DNA from: Nocardioides glacieisoli
Lineage (GTDB): Bacteria; Actinomycetota; Actinomycetes; Propionibacteriales; Nocardioidaceae
NCBI RefSeq assembly: GCF_004137245.1
Contig: NZ_SDWS01000001.1
Span: forward strand, 744,001 to 808,000
DNA: 64,000 nucleotides
Direction: 5' to 3'
The notes below the pieces were generated by a model. That model was not told the origin of the DNA. It did not search any database and saw only the letters and a list, made by a program, of their open reading frames with translations. Shown here piece by piece: positions 8,289 through 18,835 of the stretch; within the stretch, counting starts at the first letter, position 1, and each line of letters begins with the position of its first letter. Both the position numbers and the translations under genes were made by a program.

Positions 8289-8906
8289 CTACGTCCCGTC
8301 GGATCGCAGCCGGTGCCGCAGCCGCCGTGCTGCGACGACGACGAGCACCACGGCGAGGAGGACGTAGACGACGTTGCTCGCCGGGCCGACGTAGCCCTCC
8401 ACGACGTGCCACTGCGCGCCGAGCTCGTAGCCGGCGAGGATGAGGGCCGAGTTCCAGACGAGGCTGCCTGCCGTGGTGAAGACGCAGAAGCGCACGAGCG
8501 GCATCCGGTCGATCCCGGCCGGGATCGAGATCAGGCTGCGCACGCCGGGCACGAGCCTGCCGACGAACACCGCGGTGCGCCCGTGGCGGCCGAACCACGC
8601 GACCGCGCGGCGCACGTCGGAGGCGTGCATCAGCGGGATCCGGTCGGCGAGCGCGCAGATCCGCTCCAGCCCCCACGCCGCTCCCAGCCAGTAGAGCAGC
8701 AGCGCGCCGAGCAGAGAACCGACGGTCGCCCAGGCGATCGCGGCGGTGAGGCCGTAGTAGCCCTGGCTGGCGGTGTAGCCCGCCAGCGGCAGCACCAGCT
8801 CGCTCGGCACCGGCGGGAAGACGGTCTCCAGGGCGGTGGCCAGGCCGACGCCCGGCGAGCCCACGGTGCGCATGACGAGGACGACCCAGTCGAGGAGTGC
8901 CTCCAT
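8289..8906 (-). CDS. DedA family membrane protein
   Basis: A 205-aa inner-membrane protein of the DedA/VTT family, thought to flip or transport lipids such as undecaprenyl phosphate and to support membrane homeostasis. The family core is visible: FPPVPSELVLPLAG near the N-terminus, and FVGRLVPGVRSLISIPAG, whose Arg residues and proline are conserved, in the second half. Four to five hydrophobic segments are present. It starts 3 nt after the stop of the upstream trmH-like gene and is the last gene of a def-trmH-dedA operon. Confidence 0.92.
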   Translation of the reverse strand: MEALLDWVVLVMRTVGSPGVGLATALETVFPPVPSELVLPLAGYTASQGYYGLTAAIAWATVGSLLGALLLYWLGAAWGLERICALADRIPLMHASDVRRAVAWFGRHGRTAVFVGRLVPGVRSLISIPAGIDRMPLVRFCVFTTAGSLVWNSALILAGYELGAQWHVVEGYVGPASNVVYVLLAVVLVVVAARRLRHRLRSDGT

Positions 8907-8909
8907 CGG

Positions 8910-9719
8910 TCAGCCGTGAGCGCGGGTCGACTGCCGCAGCGCCTCGTGGAGCACGATCGACCCGGCGACGGCCGCGTTGAGCGAGGACGCCGTGCCCACC
9001 ATCGGGATGCTCGCGACGTCGTCGCACACCGCGCGCCACTGCGAGGACAGCCCGTGGGTCTCGTTGCCGACGACGACCACCACCCGTCCGCCGAGGTCGA
9101 CGTCCGCGAGCACGCTGCCGTCCTCGTCCGTGCCGACGATCCGGTAGCCGTGGGCGTGGGCGTGCTCGACGACCGGTCCGGGTCCGGGCACGCGCAGCAC
9201 GGTCAGCGCGAAGAGCGAGCCGGTGCTGGCGCGGACGGCCTGCGGGTCGTAGGGGTCGGCCGCGTGACCGGTGACCACGAGCGCGGAGGCGCCGAAGGCG
9301 TCGGCGGACCGGGCGAGCGTGCCGATGTTGCCGGGGCTGGTCGGTCGGTCGAGGACGACGATCGGACCGTGCGGTCGAGACGTCTCCTCGAGCCGCGCGA
9401 CGCCGTCGTCGGGCATCTCGACGACCGCGACGAGCTCGGCTCCCTCCTCCCGGCCGCTGAGGCGGGCGTGCAGCTCGGGGGAGACCCAGACGCGCTCGCC
9501 GTCGGGGGTCGACCAGAGGTCGTCGGCCCAGGCGGACGACGTGTCGTCTGCGCGGAGCAGGGCCCGCACGGTCCAGCCCTCCTCGACGGCCCGCGTGATC
9601 GGCCGGACACCCTGCACCAGGAACTCACGGCTCCGATGGCGCTTGGAGCGGTTCGTCAGCAGGGCCTCCCACTGCTGGAAGCGGGCGTTCTCGCGAGTGA
9701 CCCGGAGCTCGGCGCTCAC
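8910..9719 (-). CDS. SpoU/TrmH-family RNA 2'-O-methyltransferase (second)
   Basis: A 269-aa SPOUT methyltransferase with SpoU motifs SPGNIGTLARSADAFGA, VVVVVGNETHGLS and SSLNAAVAGSIVLHEAL. The N-terminal domain (REFLVQGVRPITRAVEEGW) is the substrate-recognition lobe. The GTG start overlaps the def stop codon by 4 nt (GTGA), and dedA follows 3 nt after its own stop. Pairing with peptide deformylase suggests a role in translation. The modified RNA position is unknown. Confidence 0.88.
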   Translation of the reverse strand: MSAELRVTRENARFQQWEALLTNRSKRHRSREFLVQGVRPITRAVEEGWTVRALLRADDTSSAWADDLWSTPDGERVWVSPELHARLSGREEGAELVAVVEMPDDGVARLEETSRPHGPIVVLDRPTSPGNIGTLARSADAFGASALVVTGHAADPYDPQAVRASTGSLFALTVLRVPGPGPVVEHAHAHGYRIVGTDEDGSVLADVDLGGRVVVVVGNETHGLSSQWRAVCDDVASIPMVGTASSLNAAVAGSIVLHEALRQSTRAHG

Positions 9720-10312
9720 AGGGCGGGCCAGGTGGGCGGGTAGTCCTCGGCCGCGGCGTCGTGCTTCTTGCCGAGCTTCTTGCGCGACTTGGCCGAGAGC
9801 CGGTCGCCGAAGACGGTGCCGAGGGTGTGGTCGGTCTCGTGCTGGAGGCAGCGGGCGAGCAGGCCGTCGCCCTCGAAGCTCACCGGCTCCCCGTCGAGGC
9901 CGGTGCCGTCGACCCTGGCCCAGTCGGGGCGCGCGCACGGCTCGAAGGAGCCGGGGTAGGACAGGCAGCCCTCCTCGTCGGAGTCGAGCTGGCGGTCCTT
10001 GCCCTCGGGCAGCGTCAGCACCGGGTTGCAGACCACGCCGACCGTGCGCTCGCCCTCGTCGTCGGGGCAGTCGAAGACGAACATCGCCACGTCCTCGCCG
10101 ACCTGGCAGGCAGCGAGGCCCACCCCGTCGGCGGCGTACATCGTCGCCACCATGTCGGCGGCCAGCGTCGCGAGCGCGTCGTCGTACGACGTCACCTGCT
10201 GCTGGGCGCGGTGCATCACCGGCGTGCCCCAGCGGGTGATCGCGCGGGGCGTCCCGCCCGTCGGGAGTGGCCCGTGCGGCGCGCGGGGCTCGGTCGTGTC
10301 GTCGTCGGGCAT
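9716..10312 (-). CDS. def: Peptide deformylase
   Basis: It removes the formyl group from the N-terminal methionine of new proteins using a metal ion. All three family motifs are intact in the 198-aa protein: GVGLAACQVG, EGCLSYP (metal-binding Cys) and QHETDH (two metal-binding His and the catalytic Glu). The ATG at 10312 follows TAGGAT by 7 nt, so the message is leaderless; 14 further residues from an upstream ATG would run across the promoter. The C-terminal extension rich in lysine (SAKSRKKLGKKHD) is typical of actinobacterial enzymes. First gene of the def-trmH-dedA operon. Confidence 0.95.
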   Translation of the reverse strand: MPDDDTTEPRAPHGPLPTGGTPRAITRWGTPVMHRAQQQVTSYDDALATLAADMVATMYAADGVGLAACQVGEDVAMFVFDCPDDEGERTVGVVCNPVLTLPEGKDRQLDSDEEGCLSYPGSFEPCARPDWARVDGTGLDGEPVSFEGDGLLARCLQHETDHTLGTVFGDRLSAKSRKKLGKKHDAAAEDYPPTWPAL

Positions 10313-10361
10313 GCGGAGGATCCTAACGACCATGGGACAGGTGACCGGCACCACGGGCGGA

Positions 10362-10392
10362 CCTCTGGTCAGAGGTGTAACTCGCAGTTACA
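10362..10392 (+). promoter_or_regulatory. Two abutting palindromes over the fadE promoter
   Basis: CCTCTGGTCAGAGG (10362-10375) is a perfect 6+2+6 palindrome, directly followed by TGTAACTCGCAGTTACA (10376-10392), a perfect 7+3+7 palindrome. The second overlaps TTACAT (10388-10393), which lies 7 nt before the fadE ATG and should be the -10 box of a leaderless transcript. Binding of a dimeric repressor such as a TetR-family fatty-acid regulator would block the promoter. No such regulator is encoded next door. Confidence 0.7.
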
Positions 10393-10400
10393 TTTGGGTC

Positions 10401-11762
10401 ATGTCCCTTCTCAACAGCCTCCGGCCCGGAGGTCGCCACGGGTTGTCGTCCCGCGAGGTGCGCGACCCCATCGGGCTCGCCGTCGCGGCCGTCAACCGGC
10501 TGGCCCAGAGCGACCTGATCGACCGCGTCGGCCTGCGCAAGCAGAGCGAGCAGGTCGTCTACTCCACGACCCGCAACGGCTTCCGGGTCGCCACCGCCGC
10601 CGGCCGCACCTTCGCCCGCGCCGGTCGACGGACCAGCGGGGAGCGGCCCGCACGCGCCGAGTCCCGCGGGGTCTTCGACCTGAACCCCACCGAGGACGAG
10701 GCGATGCTCGTCGCCGTCGTGGAGGAGCTCGCCGCCGACCTGCTGCGGCCGAGTGCTGCCGCGGCCGACGACGCCTGCGCCGCCCCGGACGAGGTCCTCG
10801 CGGCGGTCCAGGAGCTCGGCCTGCCCGGGCTCGGGGTGCCCGAGTCGCTCGGCGGCATCATGGAGGAGCGCTCGGCGATGGCTGGCGCCCTCGTCGCCGA
10901 GGCCCTCGCGAAGGGCGACATGGGGCTCGCCGTCGCGGCGCTCGCACCCGGCGCCGTCGCCACCGCGCTCGGCCTCTGGGGCACCGAGGAGCAGCAGCAG
11001 ACCTACCTGCCGGCCTTCACCGGCGCCGACGTCCCGGCCGCGGCCCTGACGATCGCCGAGCCGACGGTGCTCTTCGACCCGTTCGAGCTCTCCACCACCG
11101 CGCTGCGCGACGGTGACGGCTTCGTGCTCGACGGCGTGAAGTCGGCCGTCGTCCGCGGCGCCGACGCCGAGCTGTTCGTCGTCGCCGCGCAGCTCGACGG
11201 CACCCCGGCCCTCTTCCTCGTCGAGTCCGGCGCCGCCGGCCTCGAGGTGGAGGCCGACCCGTCGATGGGCCTCCGCGCGGCCGCTCTCTCGCGGCTGCAC
11301 CTCACCGGCGTACGCGTCGGGGTGGACGCGCTGCTCGGCGACACCGACGGCGAGGCCTACCGCGAGTGCGTACGCCTCTCGCGCCTCGCGTGGTGCGCCC
11401 TCGCGGTGGGCACCGGCCAGGCGGTCCTCGACTACGTCAAGGACTACGTCAACGAGCGGCAGGCCTTCGGTGAGCCGATCAGCCACCGCCAGTCGGTGGC
11501 GTTCATGGTCGCCGACATCGCGATCGAGCTGCAGGCCATGCGGCTGCTGACGTGGAAGGCCGCCTCGCGTGCGACGCGCGGGCAGGACTTCGCCCGGGAG
11601 GTCGGGCTGGCTCGCCAGCTCTGCGCCGAGAAGGGCATGAGGATCGGCCTCGACGGCGTGCAGCTGCTCGGTGGGCACGGCTTCGTCAAGGAGCACCCGG
11701 TCGAACGGTGGTACCGCGACCTGCGGGCCGTCGGTCTGATGGAAGGCGTGGTGATGGTATGA
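10401..11762 (+). CDS. Acyl-CoA dehydrogenase (FadE24-like)
   Basis: An FAD-dependent dehydrogenase-fold protein of 453 aa. The first ~95 residues are an unusual Arg- and Ser-rich extension, then the acyl-CoA dehydrogenase fold follows with LGLPGLGVPESLGG, TALRDGDGFVLDGVKS and the C-terminal LLGGHGFVKEHPVERWYRDLRAVG. The canonical catalytic Glu position is not obvious in this divergent subfamily. The ATG at 10401 is 7 nt after TTACAT. It pairs with a second dehydrogenase gene 52 nt downstream, matching the mycobacterial fadE24-fadE23 pair. It probably acts as a heteromer in fatty-acid or lipid breakdown, but the substrate is not known. Confidence 0.85.
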   Translation: MSLLNSLRPGGRHGLSSREVRDPIGLAVAAVNRLAQSDLIDRVGLRKQSEQVVYSTTRNGFRVATAAGRTFARAGRRTSGERPARAESRGVFDLNPTEDEAMLVAVVEELAADLLRPSAAAADDACAAPDEVLAAVQELGLPGLGVPESLGGIMEERSAMAGALVAEALAKGDMGLAVAALAPGAVATALGLWGTEEQQQTYLPAFTGADVPAAALTIAEPTVLFDPFELSTTALRDGDGFVLDGVKSAVVRGADAELFVVAAQLDGTPALFLVESGAAGLEVEADPSMGLRAAALSRLHLTGVRVGVDALLGDTDGEAYRECVRLSRLAWCALAVGTGQAVLDYVKDYVNERQAFGEPISHRQSVAFMVADIAIELQAMRLLTWKAASRATRGQDFAREVGLARQLCAEKGMRIGLDGVQLLGGHGFVKEHPVERWYRDLRAVGLMEGVVMV

Positions 11763-11814
11763 ACCACCCCATTCGAATGCTCACTTCGTTCCGCTTCGAA
11801 CAGGGACCCCGGCG

Positions 11815-13032
11815 ATGATCAACCTCGAGACCCCCAAGAAGCAGGCGGCCCTGATCGACCAGGCCCACCAGCTGGCGATGAACATGCTGCGCCCGATCTC
11901 GCGCAAGTACGACCGCGCCGAGCACGAGTACCCCAAGGAGCTCGACATGCTCGCCGCGCTGATCGACGGCGTGAGCGAGACCGGCGCCACCGGCGGCGCC
12001 GGCGCGGGCGGCGTACGACGTGACGAGAAGCCCGACAAGGACCCCGGCAAGGTGCGCAACGGCGCCAACCTCGCCTCGGTGCTGTCCGTCGCCGAGATGT
12101 GCTGGGGCGACACCGCGCTGCTGCTGTCGATGCCGCGGCAGGGCCTGGGCAACTCCGCGATCGCGTCGGTCGCCAACGAGGAGCAGCTCGAGCGCTACCA
12201 GGGCACGTGGGCCGCGATGGCGATCACCGAGCCCGGCATCGGCTCGGACTCGGCCAACCTCACGACCACGGCGGTCAAGGACGGCGACGAGTACGTCATC
12301 AACGGCGAGAAGATCTACGTCACCTCGGGCGACCGGGCGGACAGCGTCGTCGTGTGGGCGACGCTCGACAAGGAGCTCGGCCGGGCGGCGATCAAGTCGT
12401 TCCTGGTCCGCAAGGACAACCCGGGCCTCAAGGTCGAGCGGCTCGAGCACAAGCTCGGCATCCGCGCCTCCGACACGGCGGCGATCACCTTCACCGGCTG
12501 CCGGGTGCCGGCCGAGGACCTGCTCGGCTCGCCGGAGATCGACACCAAGTCCGGCTTCGCCGGCGCCATGGCGACCTTCGACAACACCCGCCCGCTGGTG
12601 GCGGCGATGGCGATCGGCTGCGCCCGCGCGTCGCTCGACCTGACCCGCGACCTGCTGGAGCAGGCTGGCGTCACCATCGACTACGACCGGCCGGCCGAGC
12701 GGCAGAGCGCGGCGGCCGCGAAGTTCCTGCAGCTCGAGGCCGACTGGGAGGGCGCCAAGCTGCTGATGATGCAGGCGGCGTGGATGGCCGACAACCGCAG
12801 GCCGAACTCGCTCGAGGCATCGATGGCCAAGGCGAAGGCGGGCCGGGTCGGCTCCGACGTGACGCTGTCGTGCGTCCAGCTCTGCGGCACCCTCGGCTAC
12901 AGCGAGGGCGAGCTGCTGGAGAAGTGGTCGCGCGACTCGAAGATCCTCGACATCTTCGAGGGCACCCAGCAGATCCAGCAGCTGATCGTGGCCCGCCGGA
13001 TCCTGGGGCTGACCAGCTCCGAGCTCAAGTAG
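11815..13032 (+). CDS. Acyl-CoA dehydrogenase (FadE23-like)
   Basis: A 405-aa acyl-CoA dehydrogenase, with MAITEPGIGSDSANLTTTA (FAD/substrate loop), GEKIYVTSGDRADSVVVWA, and the C-terminal signature KWSRDSKILDIFEGTQQIQQLIVARR. EGTQQIQ normally carries FAD contacts. It follows the FadE24-like gene after 52 nt containing two TTCGAA sites, and shares its operator-controlled promoter by inference. Together the two probably form an alpha2-beta2-type enzyme, as reported for several actinobacterial FadE pairs. A very strong terminator follows. Confidence 0.9.
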   Translation: MINLETPKKQAALIDQAHQLAMNMLRPISRKYDRAEHEYPKELDMLAALIDGVSETGATGGAGAGGVRRDEKPDKDPGKVRNGANLASVLSVAEMCWGDTALLLSMPRQGLGNSAIASVANEEQLERYQGTWAAMAITEPGIGSDSANLTTTAVKDGDEYVINGEKIYVTSGDRADSVVVWATLDKELGRAAIKSFLVRKDNPGLKVERLEHKLGIRASDTAAITFTGCRVPAEDLLGSPEIDTKSGFAGAMATFDNTRPLVAAMAIGCARASLDLTRDLLEQAGVTIDYDRPAERQSAAAAKFLQLEADWEGAKLLMMQAAWMADNRRPNSLEASMAKAKAGRVGSDVTLSCVQLCGTLGYSEGELLEKWSRDSKILDIFEGTQQIQQLIVARRILGLTSSELK

Positions 13033-13058
13033 CACCGCACGACCCCGAGTCCCCGCAC

Positions 13059-13103
13059 GCAGAAGAAGCCCCTCCCGGACGATCCGGGAGGGGCTTCTTC
13101 TGC
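13059..13103. terminator. Bidirectional terminator with a 21-bp perfect stem
   Basis: Perfect 21-nt arms (13059-13079 and 13083-13103), beginning GCAGAAGAAGCCCC, enclose a 3-nt loop. The outer stem is A/T-richer on both sides, giving TTCTTCTGC on the + strand and TTCTTCTGC on the - strand. It lies exactly between the convergent fadE operon and the YiaA-like gene and should serve both. Confidence 0.85.
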
Positions 13104-13106
13104 GGC

Positions 13107-13400
13107 TCAGGAGACGGCCTTGAAGGGGTCGTGCTCGGCGAGGATCTTGTCGACGCGGGCCTGGTCGATGCGGTGGAAGACCCGCTGGTCCTCCTGCTGG
13201 TCGCGGATGACCTTGGCGAGAGTGAAGGCCGAGGTCGTGAGGTAGAGGGTGCCGAGGGCGAGGAACCCCTTGATCCAGGGGTCGGCCTCCATGAAGTAGA
13301 CGGCGACGAGCATCGCGAAGAGCGAGGCGCCGAAGGAGATCGCGGCCTGGGCGGCGAAGGCGGTGGTGTTCTTGGCGGTGGAATCGGTCTTGGAGGTCAT
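13107..13400 (-). CDS. YiaA/YiaB two-helix domain membrane protein
   Basis: A small 97-aa protein with two hydrophobic helices, AAISFGASLFAMLVAVYF and FLALGTLYLTTSAFTLA, separated by a short loop (MEADPWIKG), as in the YiaAB domain family of unknown function. The C-terminus is charged and soluble (VIRDQQEDQRVFHRIDQ). ATG 13400 begins MTSKTDST; only a weak GGCTCC-like ribosome-binding site precedes it. It is transcribed alone, towards the shared terminator. Confidence 0.85.
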   Translation of the reverse strand: MTSKTDSTAKNTTAFAAQAAISFGASLFAMLVAVYFMEADPWIKGFLALGTLYLTTSAFTLAKVIRDQQEDQRVFHRIDQARVDKILAEHDPFKAVS

Positions 13401-13496
13401 GGCAGGAGCCTGCTCTCCCACAGGACCGACCGGACCTGTCGAACTACCCGATCCCTGCTGAGTACTCCGGCTCAACCGCCCCGGTACGTTCGGGCC

Positions 13497-14948
13497 ATGC
13501 CGGATCACACGCCACCGTCGGGCGAGCACATGTCGCCCGAGGAGTTCCGCCGCCACGGGCACGCTGCCATCGACTGGATCGCCGACTACTGGGCCTCCCT
13601 CGACGAGCTGCCGGTGCGCGCCCAGGTCGCGCCCGGCGACGTACGACGACAGCTTCCGGCGTCGGCACCCGAGACCCCCGAGCCGTTCGACGCCGTGCTC
13701 GCGGACCTCGACCGCATCGTGGTGCCGGGCCTCACGCACTGGCAGCACCCGCGCTTCTTCGCCTACTTCCCGGCCAACTCCTCGCCGGCCGCCATCCTCG
13801 GCGACCTCATCTCCAGCGGCATCGGCGCGCAGGGGATGATCTGGGCGACCAGCCCGGCCGTCACGGAGGTCGAGCAGGTGGTGCTCGACTGGTTCGCCGA
13901 GGCACTCGGGCTGCCGGAGGCGTTCCGCAGCGACGGTCCCGGCGGTGGCGTCATCCAGGACACCGCCTCGACCGCGACCTTCACGGCACTTCTGGCCGCG
14001 CTCCACCGTGCGAGCGGGGGAGAGGCCCGCGTCTCGGGCGTCGGCGACGTCGGGTGGCGGGTCTACGGCTCCACGCAGGCGCACTCGTCGCTGGTGAAGG
14101 CCGCGATGATGGCCGGTCTCGGCGAGGAGGCCGTGCACGCCGTCGCCATCGACCCGGAGACGCAGGCGATGGACGTCGACGCCCTGCGCGACGCGATCGT
14201 CGAGGACGTCGAGGCGGGCCTGCGTCCGGTGATGGTGCACGTCGCGGCGGGCAGCACGTCGACGGGCGCGATGGACGACATCGCCGCCGCGGCCGAGGTG
14301 GTCCGCGAGTGGGGCGTGTGGCTGCACGTGGATGCCGCGTGGGCCGGCGTCGCCGCCGTCTGCCCCGAGCACCGCGAGCACCTCGCCGGTGTCGAGGCCG
14401 CCGACTCGTTCGTCACCAACCCGCACAAGTGGCTGCTGACGACCTTCGACTGCAGCACGTTCTGGGTGCGTGACCGGGCCGCGCTGACCGGCGCCCTCTC
14501 GATCCTCCCGGAGTACCTCCGCAACGCAGCCACCGAGTCCGGCGAGGTGGTCGACTACCGCGACTGGCACCCCCAGCTCGGCCGGCGCTTCCGGGCGATC
14601 AAGCTCTGGACGGTGCTGCGCACGTACGGCCTCGAGGGCGTGCGCGCGCACGTCCGCAGCGGGGTGGCCCTCGCGGAGCGCGTCGCGGACCTCGTGGCCG
14701 CCGACGACCGCTTCGAGATGGTCACCGACCCGGCGCTGTCGCTCGTGGTGTTCCGGCTGACGTCGGGGGACGAGCAGACGCTCGCGGCGATGGAGGCGGT
14801 CAACGCCTCGGGCGAGGCCTACCTCAGCCACACCACCGTCAACGGCCGCGCCGCGATCCGGCTCGCCGTCGGCAGCTGGCGTACGACCGAGGCCGACGTC
14901 GACCGCACGTGGGCCGCGCTGCAGGAGGCGGCCGCGGTTCAGGGCTGA
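13497..14948 (+). CDS. PLP-dependent aromatic L-amino-acid decarboxylase family protein
   Basis: A group II pyridoxal-phosphate decarboxylase (483 aa), probably converting an aromatic amino acid to its amine. The N-terminal RRHGHAAIDWIADYW, the substrate loop HPRFFAYFPANSSPAAILGD, the PLP-binding HVDAAWAG and the Schiff-base lysine in FVTNPHKWLLTTFDCS are all intact. ATG 13497 lies 6 nt after TACGTT, so leaderless. The exact substrate (Trp, Phe, DOPA or tyrosine) is not readable from the sequence. It is monocistronic or followed by guaB1 33 nt later, which has its own promoter. Confidence 0.9.
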   Translation: MPDHTPPSGEHMSPEEFRRHGHAAIDWIADYWASLDELPVRAQVAPGDVRRQLPASAPETPEPFDAVLADLDRIVVPGLTHWQHPRFFAYFPANSSPAAILGDLISSGIGAQGMIWATSPAVTEVEQVVLDWFAEALGLPEAFRSDGPGGGVIQDTASTATFTALLAALHRASGGEARVSGVGDVGWRVYGSTQAHSSLVKAAMMAGLGEEAVHAVAIDPETQAMDVDALRDAIVEDVEAGLRPVMVHVAAGSTSTGAMDDIAAAAEVVREWGVWLHVDAAWAGVAAVCPEHREHLAGVEAADSFVTNPHKWLLTTFDCSTFWVRDRAALTGALSILPEYLRNAATESGEVVDYRDWHPQLGRRFRAIKLWTVLRTYGLEGVRAHVRSGVALAERVADLVAADDRFEMVTDPALSLVVFRLTSGDEQTLAAMEAVNASGEAYLSHTTVNGRAAIRLAVGSWRTTEADVDRTWAALQEAAAVQG

Positions 14949-17092
<2,144 letters not shown>

Positions 17093-17133
17093 CGAGCCGA
17101 GCTAGGAGCGGGTCCGGTCCGCGCGCACGCGTG

Positions 17134-18195
17134 TCACGATGCCCGCCGACTGCTGACGGGACCCTGGCGGAGTGCCCTTGCCAGCGACGCGCCCACCGTC
17201 CGCGGACGCAGGACCGGCGAACGCCCGGAGGCGCCGTCCTGCATGCCCCCGATGGTCTCGTCCAGCACCGCGACGGCGTCGTGCGACGGTGCCCAGCCGA
17301 GCTCTGCCTCGGCCCGTGAGCAGTCGAGCAGGGGCACGGCGAAGGCCATGTCGATCCATCCGGGGTCGAGCGGCTGCAGCCGGGCGTGCCAGCTCGCCGA
17401 CACCGCGGCCCGGAGGGCTGCGGACGGCACGTGGACGAGCCGGGCGCCGAGGGCGACGGCGATCAGGTCGGCCGTGACAGCGGGGTCGGCAGCGAGGTTG
17501 AAGGCGCCGGGCACGCGGGCCTCGAGCGCACGCGCCACCGCCTCGGCGACGTCGTCGGCGTGCACCATCGGGATGGCGAGCCCGCGATCGAGGGGCAGCA
17601 CCGGCACGTGGGCCAGGGCCGCGCGCGGGACGAGAGCCGGCAGCCCGTAGCGCAGCAGGGCGCTGGCCGCGCTGCGCTGCCCGACGATGCCCGGCCGCAT
17701 CCGGGTGACCACCAGGTCAGGTCCGCGTCCGAGGTCCTGGTCGAGGAGCTGCTCGGCGGCCGACTTGTGACGGCTGTACATCGAGGTGCGCACGCCACCC
17801 GTGGGCCAGGTCTCGTCGACGGGCTCGTCGTCCTGCTTGGGGGAGTAGGCGCCCACGGACGACATGTGCACGAGGTGCGAGACGCCGGTGGCGGTCGCCG
17901 CCTCGACGACGCGGCTGGTGCCACCGACGCCGAGCTCGCGGAGGTAGCCCTCGCGGTGCGACGGCTGGAAGCCCCAGGCGAGGTGCACGACAGCGTCGGC
18001 ACCGCGGAAGGCGGCGCTCAGCGCCGGATCGTCGCGGCTGAGGTCGACGCTCCTCCACTCCACTTCCTCGGGTGCGGCCGAGGGTGCCGGAGGACGCCGG
18101 ACGACCCCGACCAGGTCGTGGGAGCCGTCGGCCGCCAGCCTGCGCAGGACGGCCGAGCCGACGTTGCCGCTTGCTCCGGTGATCACGATTCGCAT
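17134..18195 (-). CDS. NAD-dependent epimerase/dehydratase family (extended SDR)
   Basis: A 353-aa extended short-chain dehydrogenase. The N-terminal dinucleotide motif ITGASGNVGSAVLRRL is followed by HLVHMSSVGAYSP and the catalytic YSRHKSAAE. The C-terminal half resembles the sugar-epimerase substrate domain and lacks a transmembrane anchor. It may act on a nucleotide sugar or a sterol-like substrate; the sequence does not decide. ATG 18195 has a weak TACGGG at the leaderless distance. It is convergent with the sulfotransferase gene and lies 48 nt from the LysR-like gene. Confidence 0.85.
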   Translation of the reverse strand: MRIVITGASGNVGSAVLRRLAADGSHDLVGVVRRPPAPSAAPEEVEWRSVDLSRDDPALSAAFRGADAVVHLAWGFQPSHREGYLRELGVGGTSRVVEAATATGVSHLVHMSSVGAYSPKQDDEPVDETWPTGGVRTSMYSRHKSAAEQLLDQDLGRGPDLVVTRMRPGIVGQRSAASALLRYGLPALVPRAALAHVPVLPLDRGLAIPMVHADDVAEAVARALEARVPGAFNLAADPAVTADLIAVALGARLVHVPSAALRAAVSASWHARLQPLDPGWIDMAFAVPLLDCSRAEAELGWAPSHDAVAVLDETIGGMQDGASGRSPVLRPRTVGASLARALRQGPVSSRRAS

Positions 18196-18243
18196 GCCGG
18201 ACCCGTACCCCGTCCGTCCCGTCCCAGACGGCCTCGCCCACCG

Positions 18244-18825
18244 TCAGCGCGAGGTGTTGGGCGTCCGACCCTTGGTGACGCCGACGAAGGCCTGCGTGAC
18301 GTCGTCGTCGCGCTCGGTCCTCCACACCAGCGCGATCGTCGTGGGGTCGAGGTCGGACACGACCCGCCTGACGACGTCCTTGCGCTGGTGGAGCCGCGCG
18401 ACCGACATCGGGAGGATCACCACGCCCGTCCCGGCGGCGACCGTCTCGATCGCGTCCTGCTCGCTCATCGGCGGCCACTCGAGCTGCTCGGCCGTCGGTC
18501 GCCACCCGCTGCTGTGGGGGCGTACGAGCTGCTCGTCCACCAGGTCGGCCGTCGTGACCTCCTCGTCGGCGGCCGCCAGCAGGTGCTCGCGGGAGGCGAC
18601 CGCGACCTGCACCTCGTCGTAGAGCCGGACGCAGTGCAGGCCGTCGCGGTCGACGGGCAGCCGGACGATCGCCATGTCGAGGCTGCCGTCGCGCACGCCG
18701 TCGAGCTGGTCGGCCTCGGTCACCGGGACGAGGTGGAGGCTCTCGCGGCGGCCGGCTCGCCAGCTCCGCGCCCACTTGTCGGGGGTCGCGCCAGTGACGA
18801 AGCCGACGCGGAGGGGGGCGATCAT
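18244..18825 (-). CDS. LysR-type substrate-binding domain protein without HTH
   Basis: The 193-aa product starts directly with the periplasmic-binding-like effector domain of LysR regulators (APLRVGFVTG, LDGVRDGSLDMAIVRLP, VVILPMSVARLH) and has no DNA-binding wHTH. The length fits a complete LysR effector domain, and the C-terminus KGRTPNTSR is conserved among such actinobacterial orphans as far as I recall. The ATG follows TAGGCT by 7 nt, so the missing HTH is not just a misplaced start: the promoter sits where the HTH would be encoded. It may bind a metabolite and modulate another regulator. Confidence 0.8.
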   Translation of the reverse strand: MIAPLRVGFVTGATPDKWARSWRAGRRESLHLVPVTEADQLDGVRDGSLDMAIVRLPVDRDGLHCVRLYDEVQVAVASREHLLAAADEEVTTADLVDEQLVRPHSSGWRPTAEQLEWPPMSEQDAIETVAAGTGVVILPMSVARLHQRKDVVRRVVSDLDPTTIALVWRTERDDDVTQAFVGVTKGRTPNTSR

Positions 18826-18835
18826 GGGCCCGAGC

